Source of the DNA: an uncultured Campylobacter sp.
GTDB taxonomy: Bacteria; Campylobacterota; Campylobacteria; Campylobacterales; Campylobacteraceae
Reading direction: 5' to 3'
NCBI RefSeq assembly: GCF_938030815.1
Contig: NZ_CALHII010000163.1
Span: forward strand, 1 to 5,432
Length of the DNA: 5,432 nt
The notes beneath the pieces were generated by a model. That model made no database searches and was not told where the DNA came from. It saw only the letters and a program-made list of their open reading frames with translations. Below are positions 1 through 5,432 of the stretch, in pieces (the stretch's first letter is position 1; every line of letters starts with the position of its first letter). A program made the position numbers and the translations under genes.

Positions 1-232
1 AGAAGTGCATTTTTATGATTAAATAAAGCATTGCGTTAAATGCGATGTAGCAGATTGCGGCTAGCGCTATAAAGAATGCGTCCGCGTTTAGTATCGTTTC
101 CACTCTGTTGGGTAGTTTTAAAAAATATAAAATAGCATTCGTGCCGAACCCTAACAAATTTATGGTTAAAAATACCCACATAAACCGCTTTATGGGACTG
201 TTAAATAGTTCTGCTTTCTTTGATTTCTTCAT
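1..232 (-). CDS. Small membrane protein, C-terminus beyond the left edge (partial)
   Basis: I do not recognise this gene. Reading from an ATG at 232 the frame stays open for 77 codons to the window edge. The N-terminus is short and basic (MKKSKKAELF), followed by two clearly hydrophobic stretches at about residues 17-38 (FMWVFLTINLLGFG...) and 52-74 (AFFIALAAICYIAFNAMLYL). They are separated by a short polar loop with PNRVE, so an inner-membrane protein is likely. It starts 21 bases after the methyltransferase stop and is in the same frame as it, so it is probably the last visible gene of the operon. The only Shine-Dalgarno-like sequence (GGGAG, about 250-254) is some 17 bases from the ATG, which is too far for a normal site, and no other start codon lies in frame between. 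Its role could be in the transfer apparatus or in surface or entry exclusion, but nothing here shows that. GC is about 35%. Confidence 0.6.
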   Translation of the reverse strand, partial: MKKSKKAELFNSPIKRFMWVFLTINLLGFGTNAILYFLKLPNRVETILNADAFFIALAAICYIAFNAMLYLIIKMHF

Positions 233-239
233 AGTTTTA

Positions 240-251
240 AGTAAATTTACT
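240..251. promoter_or_regulatory. Perfect 12-bp palindrome in the gap before the membrane protein gene
   Basis: AGTAAATTTACT reads the same on both strands. It fills about half of the 21-base gap between the methyltransferase stop and the next ATG, and it overlaps the edge of the only Shine-Dalgarno-like sequence. Such a dyad could be an operator or could affect translation of the downstream gene. It has no loop, so it is not a terminator hairpin. AT-rich palindromes also arise by chance in this composition, so the functional call is weak. Confidence 0.25.
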
Positions 252-253
252 CC

Positions 254-1258
254 CTAAATTTGATTTATTACCTTAGTCCTAGGTCTAAGGCCGTTGATCC
301 GCTGGATTATTATCCTGGTAAATAGCTCTTGCCCGTTTAGGACTGCTGATTTCGTATTGCTTTTGGTGTAGCTTTGTTTAACTAGCTCAGGGTATTTTTC
401 CTTGATCTCAAAATCGCAGCCTAGTATATGAAACTGCGCCGGGTTGTGCCGTAAAAAGAACGTAAGGGGCACGCCGATTACGCCATCATAGTCGATCGGT
501 ATGTTTTTATAATTGGTCACTTCTATGATTTTGTAGTTATCGTATTCCGGGTATTCGTGCTCATTGCCTTTGTATTTTTTCATCAGTCTTACGCCAGTTT
601 GATGCTTTGTGCTTTTTAAATTCGTAAACCACGATACGTTGCTAAATCGCTTTTTGCTGCCGTCCGGGCGAGTAAAAATATTTACTTGGTGATTTCCTAG
701 CCAAATTTGGTTATTTTTGTATAGCTCAAATATCTTTTTATAGGTAATCGAATACGTTCCGCCTACGATTAAAAATTTCTTTTGACCACTTTGGGCTATA
801 TCTATAAGCTCTCTAAAAAGGGAGAAGGGTGGATTGGTTACGACGATGTCGGCCTGCGCGATTATCTCCTTTACTTCGTCACTGCGAAAGTCGCCCCGAC
901 CGCGCAACTGCGTTTCGCTCATGCCGTCACTCGTGATCTCTATTTTCGTGCCTTTCGAGCTTGGCTCGTTGACGTTAAATGTCGTCGTAATCAGCTTTTT
1001 TAGCTCAAAAGCTTTAAAATTTAGGGCGAAATACCTATAAAAATTGCTATTTTTCCCGTCATTGCACGGGCAGACCACGATTTTGCCCTTAAAATGCGCT
1101 TTATAGTCTCGCAGCTCTTCTCTGATCTCGTCAAAGCTAGTATAAAACTCGTCGTCGATCTCGTATTTGGCTTTCATAAAATATACATTGGCCCTCTTTT
1201 CTTTATCCGCCATCCAGCCTTGCTCGATCAGCTCGTTTTGGGTTGAAATTTGGCTCAT
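254..1258 (-). CDS. EcoRI-type adenine-specific DNA methyltransferase, orphan
   Basis: Predicted to transfer a methyl group from S-adenosylmethionine to adenine N6 in DNA. The 334 residues match the EcoRI methylase family along their length. DEFYT is at 36-40, the CPCND...SNFYRYF block (family CxCDD...SNFxKYF, SAM-pocket region) at 63-77, and LKKLI at 86-90. The catalytic NPPF is at 142-145, GGTYSITY at 166-173, IWLG at 185-188, WFTNL at 210-214, and a C-terminal GVPLTFF...FHILG stretch completes it. The start at 1258 is preferred over an in-frame ATG at 1315. It forms an ATGA overlap with the stop of the upstream gene and has an AAGGGA Shine-Dalgarno about 6 bases upstream, whereas 1315 would lie deep inside that gene. 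No restriction endonuclease gene is visible on either side, which suggests an orphan enzyme. Its target sequence cannot be read from the protein; GAATTC is only a family-based guess. Confidence 0.9.
   Translation of the reverse strand: MSQISTQNELIEQGWMADKEKRANVYFMKAKYEIDDEFYTSFDEIREELRDYKAHFKGKIVVCPCNDGKNSNFYRYFALNFKAFELKKLITTTFNVNEPSSKGTKIEITSDGMSETQLRGRGDFRSDEVKEIIAQADIVVTNPPFSLFRELIDIAQSGQKKFLIVGGTYSITYKKIFELYKNNQIWLGNHQVNIFTRPDGSKKRFSNVSWFTNLKSTKHQTGVRLMKKYKGNEHEYPEYDNYKIIEVTNYKNIPIDYDGVIGVPLTFFLRHNPAQFHILGCDFEIKEKYPELVKQSYTKSNTKSAVLNGQELFTRIIIQRINGLRPRTKVINQI
271..290. repeat. 20-bp near-perfect inverted repeat at the 3' end of the methyltransferase gene
   Basis: The arms CCTTAG and CTAAGG flank a central CCTAGG, with one unpaired base on each side; 18 of the 20 positions are symmetric. 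It lies inside the last codons of the methyltransferase (residues LRPRTK). As RNA it could form a six-pair stem with an eight-base loop, but no U-run follows, so it does not look like an intrinsic terminator. A protein-binding site or chance are both possible. Confidence 0.35.
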
Positions 1259-1629
1259 TCTTTCCCTTTTTGTCCCGTTTTGCTTTTTGTATCGAAATAC
1301 GATTTTAAAAAGCAAATTTCAAAATAATCAGCTTCTGGATCATTTAAATAATGCTCTAAAAATGAAGCGAGTTCCGAACGTACGCCGCCAAACTCTTTAA
1401 TAAATTTTTTCTTATTTTGCGTTGCAAAGCATATAAAATCATCTTTGCCGATAATACACTCATAACGACTTTCTAAGTTTCTCCTGTATTTTTTAAAAAT
1501 GTCAAAAAATACAGGGTTTAACGTATCCTTATATTTTTTACCGAAATAAATCCCGGCTATATCTTGCTCTTTATCGATTGTCGTTTTACGGCAAACACGA
1601 AAAAAGATTTCGGTGTTGTCCACAACCAT
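1255..1629 (-). CDS. Hypothetical protein, 124 aa, between topA and the methyltransferase
   Basis: I do not recognise the family. The protein is soluble, with no signal peptide or membrane segment. It is rich in lysine, phenylalanine and tyrosine (for example GIYFGKKYKDTL near 26-37 and ATQNKKKFIKEFGG near 69-82) and ends in a charged tail, KSKTGQKGKE. It starts one base after the topA stop (TAA-C-ATG), with a GAGG Shine-Dalgarno inside the last topA codons about 7 bases upstream. Its own TGA overlaps the methyltransferase ATG as ATGA, so it is translationally coupled on both sides, which strongly supports a real gene. GC is about 32%, well below the neighbouring conserved genes. The position suggests a partner of the topoisomerase or methyltransferase, or a small cargo protein, but this is inference only. 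Confidence 0.75.
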   Translation of the reverse strand: MVVDNTEIFFRVCRKTTIDKEQDIAGIYFGKKYKDTLNPVFFDIFKKYRRNLESRYECIIGKDDFICFATQNKKKFIKEFGGVRSELASFLEHYLNDPEADYFEICFLKSYFDTKSKTGQKGKE

Positions 1630-1630
1630 G

Positions 1631-3583
1631 TTATTTCCTCTTCAATGCCTTTTCTATAAACGCCTTACAAATTTTCAGATCGGTATCGTAACCTTTGGGT
1701 AGCTCCAGCTTTTTATCTTTTGCTAGATCTTGCGCTAGTTTGATTTGTTTGTCGCTCGGCGGACGGATGGCCTTATCTTTATTCTTATTTATAAAATCCG
1801 AGCAAATTTTCCAGTCCGTTTCGATGCCGTCCGGCAATGCTATTTTTAAATTTGAGGCTATGCTTTTCGCAAAGTCCAGCTGAGCCGCACTCGGCGGTTT
1901 TGTCTCGCCATTGCTTAGCTCTTTAAAGCCCATTTTTTCGTGCAGCGGTTTTATGAAATCGAGATAATTTACTTTACCGCTGCTTATTTCGTCTAGTACG
2001 CTTTCCATTTGCTTTGTAAATTCGCTTTGTGTGATCCACTCGTCGTCCTTTTTAACGCTTTCGATGAAGCTTATACCTTTATTCGTGGCCACTATGTTTT
2101 GATTTTTGCCTTTGGTCTCGATAATCACGAATTCTCGTTTTAAAAGCGTAGGTAGAAACGTCGCATACGTGCTTGGTCTACCGATACCCTCTTTTTCTAA
2201 AAGGGAGATAAAATTGCTTTCCTTGTAGTGTTGCGGAGCTTGTTTTTTAACTTCTTGTAGCTCAAAGCCCAACACCTCGACTTCATCGCCTTGATTTAAA
2301 TTTAGCTCTATTTCCGTCACCTCTTTGTCCTGCTCGTCTTCATTGTCCGCTTGCTCTTTTAAAGCCCCCTTAAAGCCTTTATAGATACATTTGCCGGTCT
2401 TAGCTTTAAAACTTAGAGCTTTGATGTCTATGTCGTATGTTTTATTCTCGTTTACGGCATTCTTGGCTTGGCTTAGGACTGAATTTAGAAAAATAAGCTC
2501 ATAAAGCGATTTTTCGTCATCCGTTAGGCTTTCGCGCCCGGCGATCTCATCCATCTCGCCATAATCGTGTACGTGGCTTATACGGATCGCTTCGTGAGCC
2601 TCCGCTTGGCTTTGGCTGCCGGCTTTATATATTTTTTTCTCGTACCATTCTTGCCCTTTAAATTTAGCTTCCACCTCATTTATAAACTCGTCCGATATGG
2701 TATTGCTATCGGTTCTATGATATGTGATGAGGCCTTTTTCGAATAGCTTTTGAGCTAGGCTCATGGTTTTATCCGAGCTAAAGCCTAGTCTTTTATTTGC
2801 CGTCTCTTGCATTTGACTGGTTCTAAACGGAGCTTGCGGCTTGATTTGGCTTTGTTTCGTATCTATTTGATAGACTTTTGCTCTGCTGCCGCCAAGTTCG
2901 GCGATTTTTGCGTTCGCTTCGTCTTTTGAGATAAAAATATTATCGTTAACGGCCGTAAATTCTACGCCGCTGCCGGTTTTTAGCTTTACTTTGATTTTGT
3001 AGTCGATCTGTTTTGAAGCAGGGCTTGCCAAAAATTCTTTTATTTCAAGCTCTCTTTTTACGATCAAGGCAAGTGCCGGCGTTTGAACTCGGCCGACGGA
3101 TAAATTTTTGTCGTTGAGCTTGTTGATGTAAGCGGGCGACATGATAAAGCCCACCAGCTTATCGCCTACTGCTCGTGCTTTAAAGCTATCGAATTCCTTT
3201 AAATTTGAGCTTGCAAACGGCACGGCTTTATCTAGCCCTTTTTCGATGCCGCTTTCGGTTATTTCGTGAAACTCGGCGCGCTTTACACTTTTTGCGACAT
3301 TTTTAATCGTCTCATAAACCATGTAGCCTATGCCGTATCCTTCTCGATCCGGGTCGGTGGCTATGATGACGTCTTTGCCTTTGCAGTCATTAAAAATTTC
3401 GTTCATTCTATGCCTGCTTTGCTCTTTCATCTCAAATATCGGCTCATAGCCGACATAATCGACCACTATCTCCTTTGCTAGTTCTTTAAAATGCCCTTTT
3501 GTGGCGTAAACCTTCGCACCTGTTATATGTTCTATCTTGTCGCATTTATTTGGACTTTCAATAATGATTATCGCATTTTGCAT
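1631..3583 (-). CDS. topA: Type IA DNA topoisomerase, mobile-element form
   Basis: Relaxes negatively supercoiled DNA by cutting one strand through a tyrosine. In 650 residues: the Toprim domain has E9 in ESPNK and D77/D79/E81 in DPDREG, the metal-binding acidic set, followed by RAEFHEIT at 102-109. SVGRVQTP is at 162-169. The active-site block is at about 252-293, with catalytic Y288 in GLITYHRTDS. AHEAIR is at 329-334 and a GIGRPSTYA motif lies further on. No CxxC zinc ribbons are present; the protein ends instead in two similar repeats of about 45 residues (563-650). The start at 3583 leaves one base after the upstream stop (TAA-A-ATG) and has AGG 8 bases upstream. An ATG at 3601 would add MQQVCK but overlaps the upstream gene and lacks a Shine-Dalgarno. 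With ssb and virB6 upstream, it is probably an element-encoded extra enzyme for plasmid or ICE processing rather than the chromosomal housekeeping TopA. Confidence 0.93.
   Translation of the reverse strand: MQNAIIIIESPNKCDKIEHITGAKVYATKGHFKELAKEIVVDYVGYEPIFEMKEQSRHRMNEIFNDCKGKDVIIATDPDREGYGIGYMVYETIKNVAKSVKRAEFHEITESGIEKGLDKAVPFASSNLKEFDSFKARAVGDKLVGFIMSPAYINKLNDKNLSVGRVQTPALALIVKRELEIKEFLASPASKQIDYKIKVKLKTGSGVEFTAVNDNIFISKDEANAKIAELGGSRAKVYQIDTKQSQIKPQAPFRTSQMQETANKRLGFSSDKTMSLAQKLFEKGLITYHRTDSNTISDEFINEVEAKFKGQEWYEKKIYKAGSQSQAEAHEAIRISHVHDYGEMDEIAGRESLTDDEKSLYELIFLNSVLSQAKNAVNENKTYDIDIKALSFKAKTGKCIYKGFKGALKEQADNEDEQDKEVTEIELNLNQGDEVEVLGFELQEVKKQAPQHYKESNFISLLEKEGIGRPSTYATFLPTLLKREFVIIETKGKNQNIVATNKGISFIESVKKDDEWITQSEFTKQMESVLDEISSGKVNYLDFIKPLHEKMGFKELSNGETKPPSAAQLDFAKSIASNLKIALPDGIETDWKICSDFINKNKDKAIRPPSDKQIKLAQDLAKDKKLELPKGYDTDLKICKAFIEKALKRK
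1634..1897 (-). repeat. Two tandem ~45-residue C-terminal repeats in the topoisomerase
   Basis: Residues 563-607 and 608-650 align almost without gaps. Both begin PPS, then share a Q....A..(I/L)A pattern, LP followed by G, a TD(W/L)KIC motif, and (D/A)FI. DNA encoding the first unit is 1763-1897 and the second 1634-1762. They occupy the place where cellular topoisomerase I carries zinc-binding modules. Similar PS..Q...A...LP...C..FI units are known to me from C-terminal extensions of mobile-element topoisomerases and related transfer proteins; a DNA-binding or partner-docking role is inferred. Confidence 0.8.
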
Positions 3584-3584
3584 T

Positions 3585-3860
3585 TTACATACCTGCTGCA
3601 TTATAAGCTATTTTTATTATGCTTTGTATCTGCATAATTTGTTCTTCCGTCAAATTGTCATAAATTTTTTGAATATCAGAAACGTTAACATCATTTCCAT
3701 CATAGGCTATTATAAAAAACGATTCAAGCACATGTTTCATTACTTCATTTTCTTTAAACTCCCTTGTAAGTCTTTCTTGCAAAATTACAATTTTTGCCGT
3801 TTTGTTAAGCTGCGAGAATGGGACATTGTCGTATGTACCTGTTATGTAATTTAGGTTCAT
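3585..3860 (-). CDS. Hypothetical protein, 91 aa, between ssb and topA
   Basis: I do not recognise the family. It has no signal peptide or convincing membrane segment; FFIIAYDG near the middle is hydrophobic but too short. The middle (residues about 20-48) and the C-terminus (LTEEQIMQIQSIIKIAYNAAGM) look helical, so it may be a small all-alpha or protein-binding protein. A strong Shine-Dalgarno, AAGGAG, lies 6 bases before the ATG, which supports it as a real gene. It starts 22 bases after the ssb stop, and its TAA is one base before the topA ATG, so topA translation may depend on termination of this gene. GC is about 30%, much lower than ssb (sampled lines about 47%), suggesting a separate origin. 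A partner or regulator of SSB or the topoisomerase is possible but not shown. Confidence 0.75.
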   Translation of the reverse strand: MNLNYITGTYDNVPFSQLNKTAKIVILQERLTREFKENEVMKHVLESFFIIAYDGNDVNVSDIQKIYDNLTEEQIMQIQSIIKIAYNAAGM

Positions 3861-3882
3861 TTTTTACTCCTTCAAAAATTTA

Positions 3883-4302
3883 TTAGTCGAATGGCGCGTC
3901 TTGCGCGTTATCTGTATATTCGTTTTCTATCTGCGGCGCAGGATGAGCTTGCTCGTTTTGCCCAGCTTCTTGCCTATCTTTGGTATCAATCATTATCATT
4001 TTATCGACGATTACGCTATGCTTGCTTCTGTTTTGTCCGCTATTGTCCGTCCATCGGTCAAATTTTAGTCTACCTTCGATGAATATCCTTGAGCCTTTGG
4101 ACAGGTATTGGTTGGCTATTTCCGCGCTTTTACCCATAAAAGTGACATCTATAAAGCACGTTTCTTCCCGCTTCTCGCCGTTTGCCGCGTTAAATTTGTG
4201 CGACGCGGCTATTGCAGTACTACCTATGGCCATACCGCTTGCCGTGTATCTAAGCTCAATGCCTTTGGTCAAATTTCCTATGATCGTAGCTTGTGCAAAC
4301 AT
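3883..4302 (-). CDS. ssb: Single-stranded DNA-binding protein, element-encoded
   Basis: Binds and protects single-stranded DNA, here presumably during conjugative transfer, replication or establishment. The OB fold covers about residues 1-107: an FAQATIIGNL beta strand, GMAIGSTAIA, the ETCFIDVTFMGKSAEIANQYL stretch starting at 47, IEGRL at 75-79, a W at 84 and RSKHSV at 92-97. After it comes an acidic, glutamine-rich linker and an acidic tip. The tip reads QDAPFD, so the usual terminal PF is followed by one extra aspartate. At 139 residues it is shorter than typical chromosomal SSBs of the group (around 180 as I recall). An AAGGGG Shine-Dalgarno lies about 6 bases before the ATG. Translation ends in tandem TAATAA stops. 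It sits 36 bases after virB6 and 22 before the next gene, consistent with one operon. Confidence 0.95.
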   Translation of the reverse strand: MFAQATIIGNLTKGIELRYTASGMAIGSTAIAASHKFNAANGEKREETCFIDVTFMGKSAEIANQYLSKGSRIFIEGRLKFDRWTDNSGQNRSKHSVIVDKMIMIDTKDRQEAGQNEQAHPAPQIENEYTDNAQDAPFD

Positions 4303-4338
4303 TTTTACCCCTTTTAAAAAATTTTCTAAATTTTAGCC

Positions 4339-5432
4339 TTACGGCACCGCGTATCCGCCGCGAAACGTTTTATATACGTCGTAGGCGCCCTTCGCTAGCA
4401 TTTTTGAGCCCTTGCCTATATCTTTTCCAAGATTTACGCTTGCATCTATTCCTGCTTTTGTAATTTGCCCTACTGCTCTTCCGCCGGTTGCTCTACCAAA
4501 GCTTTGCAGTGCCCCACCGATAAAGCTACCGCCGGTTGCTTTTCTAGCTAGCCCGCCCAGTAAAGTTTTTCCAAGTATACCACCAGCTACCGCGCCTGCG
4601 ACTACTCCGCCCGCTCCACTTTCCATCTGTGTTCCCAGTACCGCATTTATCCAATTTGGTATTTTTCTGATTATGAAAAGCGCAGTTATGCAAGTAATTG
4701 CTCCAGTAATCAAATATTCAAACTGCTTTATAAATAATTCGCCTATGACGTTTTGATATTTCTCAAGCTCTATGATCGGATTCATTGCTAAATTTAGGGC
4801 TATAAATGCCAAAGGAGCGATGATGGCGTATGATAGGTATAGCTTGTACCAGCTCCATAAATACGGCAAAAAGCGCGGCGTTATCAAAAATGGCAGCACC
4901 AATGGCAGCGTGCTTAATATCAAAAATGCCACGAATTTGCTAAAAAATATAACGATCGTGATGCCGATTAGTAGAATAAAAAATACTAGGTAAAATATCC
5001 AAAACGGGATCATTAAAAATGCCGTTACAACCCCTGCCATTATATAATCACTCGGACCATTAAAGCTTAATCCCAAAAATGACCATTCTTGTGATTTTAA
5101 ATAAGTTTTTGTTCCATAGTCCCACATTAAAGCTCTTAAATTATCCACCCTATTGGCCGATTCCGTTACAATCGTTCCGAAATCTTGACTCTGAAAAATC
5201 GAGCTCACCGTCGCAGTTATCGTATTTTCAGGTATAGTTAGGAAGTATAAAGCGCCCGTATATGCTTCAAATGAACTAAGAACTGCAAAAATAAAGCAAA
5301 GCCTGATTATGTATTTTATAGCATTAAATGTCTCCTCTCGCGTTGGATATCCATTTTTTAGCCTATTTAATAGCCAAAATACAACTATTAAAATTATGAT
5401 CGTCGTCGAGGCGGTTGAATAAACTAAATCGT
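4339..5432 (-). CDS. virB6: VirB6/TrbL-type conjugal transfer membrane protein (5' end beyond the right edge)
   Basis: Polytopic inner-membrane component of a type IV secretion channel. The frame is open to the window edge: 363 residues are visible (first full codon at 5430) and the true start is outside. A GTG at 5208 could be mistaken for the start, but the 74 codons upstream of it are clearly the same protein: a hydrophobic segment (TTIIILIVVFWLL), then NGYPTREETFNAIKY and a second hydrophobic segment. Counting from the first visible residue, further membrane segments lie at about 130-163 (long, perhaps two), 166-183, 193-212 and 239-254. The tail from about 270 is rich in glycine and alanine (ESGAGGVVAGAVAGGILG...), as is typical of the VirB6/TrbL superfamily. 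This family is poorly conserved, so the assignment rests on topology, the Gly-rich tail and the neighbouring ssb and topA. VirB6 and TrbL are not separable from this fragment. Confidence 0.82.
   Translation of the reverse strand, partial: DLVYSTASTTIIILIVVFWLLNRLKNGYPTREETFNAIKYIIRLCFIFAVLSSFEAYTGALYFLTIPENTITATVSSIFQSQDFGTIVTESANRVDNLRALMWDYGTKTYLKSQEWSFLGLSFNGPSDYIMAGVVTAFLMIPFWIFYLVFFILLIGITIVIFFSKFVAFLILSTLPLVLPFLITPRFLPYLWSWYKLYLSYAIIAPLAFIALNLAMNPIIELEKYQNVIGELFIKQFEYLITGAITCITALFIIRKIPNWINAVLGTQMESGAGGVVAGAVAGGILGKTLLGGLARKATGGSFIGGALQSFGRATGGRAVGQITKAGIDASVNLGKDIGKGSKMLAKGAYDVYKTFRGGYAVP

Noticed and set aside
230..256. Readthrough of the methyltransferase TAG to fuse with the in-frame membrane protein
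   Set aside because: The frames do coincide, but there is no sign of a suppression signal, and the methyltransferase family normally ends near here.
782..1040. Two overlapping plus-strand open frames inside the methyltransferase gene
   Set aside because: Both are antisense to well-conserved methyltransferase motifs (NPPF and neighbours) and resemble no protein I know.
3584..3601. Start of topA at the upstream ATG (3601)
   Set aside because: It would overlap the preceding gene by 17 bases, adds an MQQVCK extension before the conserved IIIIESPNK, and has no Shine-Dalgarno; 3583 fits better.
3537..3854. 105-codon plus-strand open frame opposite the 91-residue gene
   Set aside because: The region is AT-rich, which gives Phe/Tyr/Ile-rich chance frames. 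The minus-strand frame has the AAGGAG site and tight operon spacing; this one has neither.
3980..4336. 118-codon open frame on the plus strand opposite ssb
   Set aside because: It lies antisense to a clearly recognised ssb, has a low-complexity hydrophobic translation with no family resemblance and no good ribosome site. It is a shadow of the ssb reading frame.
4303..4338. AT-rich 36-base gap between virB6 and ssb as a terminator or promoter
   Set aside because: There is no GC-rich stem with a U-run, and no convincing -35/-10 pair; part of it is the ssb ribosome site.
4412..4756. Plus-strand open frame with proline/alanine-rich translation opposite virB6
   Set aside because: The Pro/Ala pattern is simply the complement of the Gly/Ala-rich VirB6 tail.
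1..5432. CRISPR arrays, tRNA/rRNA genes, insertion sequences, att sites or oriT
   Set aside because: I saw no regularly spaced repeats, no tRNA-like fold, no transposase or terminal inverted repeats, and no recognisable nick-site context.

Overview
The window looks like part of a conjugative element (integrative element or plasmid) from a Campylobacterota bacterium, most likely a Campylobacter. Three things support this. The SSB has the ETCFID...EIANQYL pattern I associate with that group. AAATTT-rich words are frequent. A VirB6/TrbL-type membrane channel gene sits next to DNA-processing genes. The conserved genes have moderate GC (sampled lines of ssb about 47%), which would suit the higher-GC species such as the C. 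concisus/rectus/showae group better than C. jejuni. The species is an inference; only the gene content is seen.

Every supported gene lies on the minus strand, so the transcript reads from the right edge of the window to the left. In that order: (1) virB6/trbL-like gene, 4339 to beyond 5432, cut by the right edge; (2) ssb, 3883-4302; (3) an unrecognised AT-rich 91-residue gene, 3585-3860; (4) a type IA DNA topoisomerase, 1631-3583; (5) an unrecognised AT-rich 124-residue gene, 1255-1629; (6) an EcoRI-type adenine DNA methyltransferase, 254-1258; (7) a small membrane protein, 232 to the left edge, cut there. The gaps are 36, 22, 1, 1, -4 and 21 bases. I see no terminator or convincing internal promoter, so this is probably one polycistronic unit inside a type IV secretion operon.

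In functional terms, VirB6 would be the inner-membrane part of the transfer channel. SSB and the topoisomerase would handle single-stranded and supercoiled DNA during transfer, replication or establishment. The methyltransferase has no adjacent endonuclease and would modify the element or its new host. The two small genes flanking topA are much poorer in GC (about 30-32%) than their neighbours and are translationally coupled to the genes around them. They are the least explained part of the window.

Three start positions were decided from the sequence. topA is placed at 3583 (650 aa) rather than 3601. The methyltransferase is placed at 1258 (334 aa), in an ATGA overlap. The GTG at 5208 inside virB6 is treated as an internal valine, because the frame stays open to the window edge.
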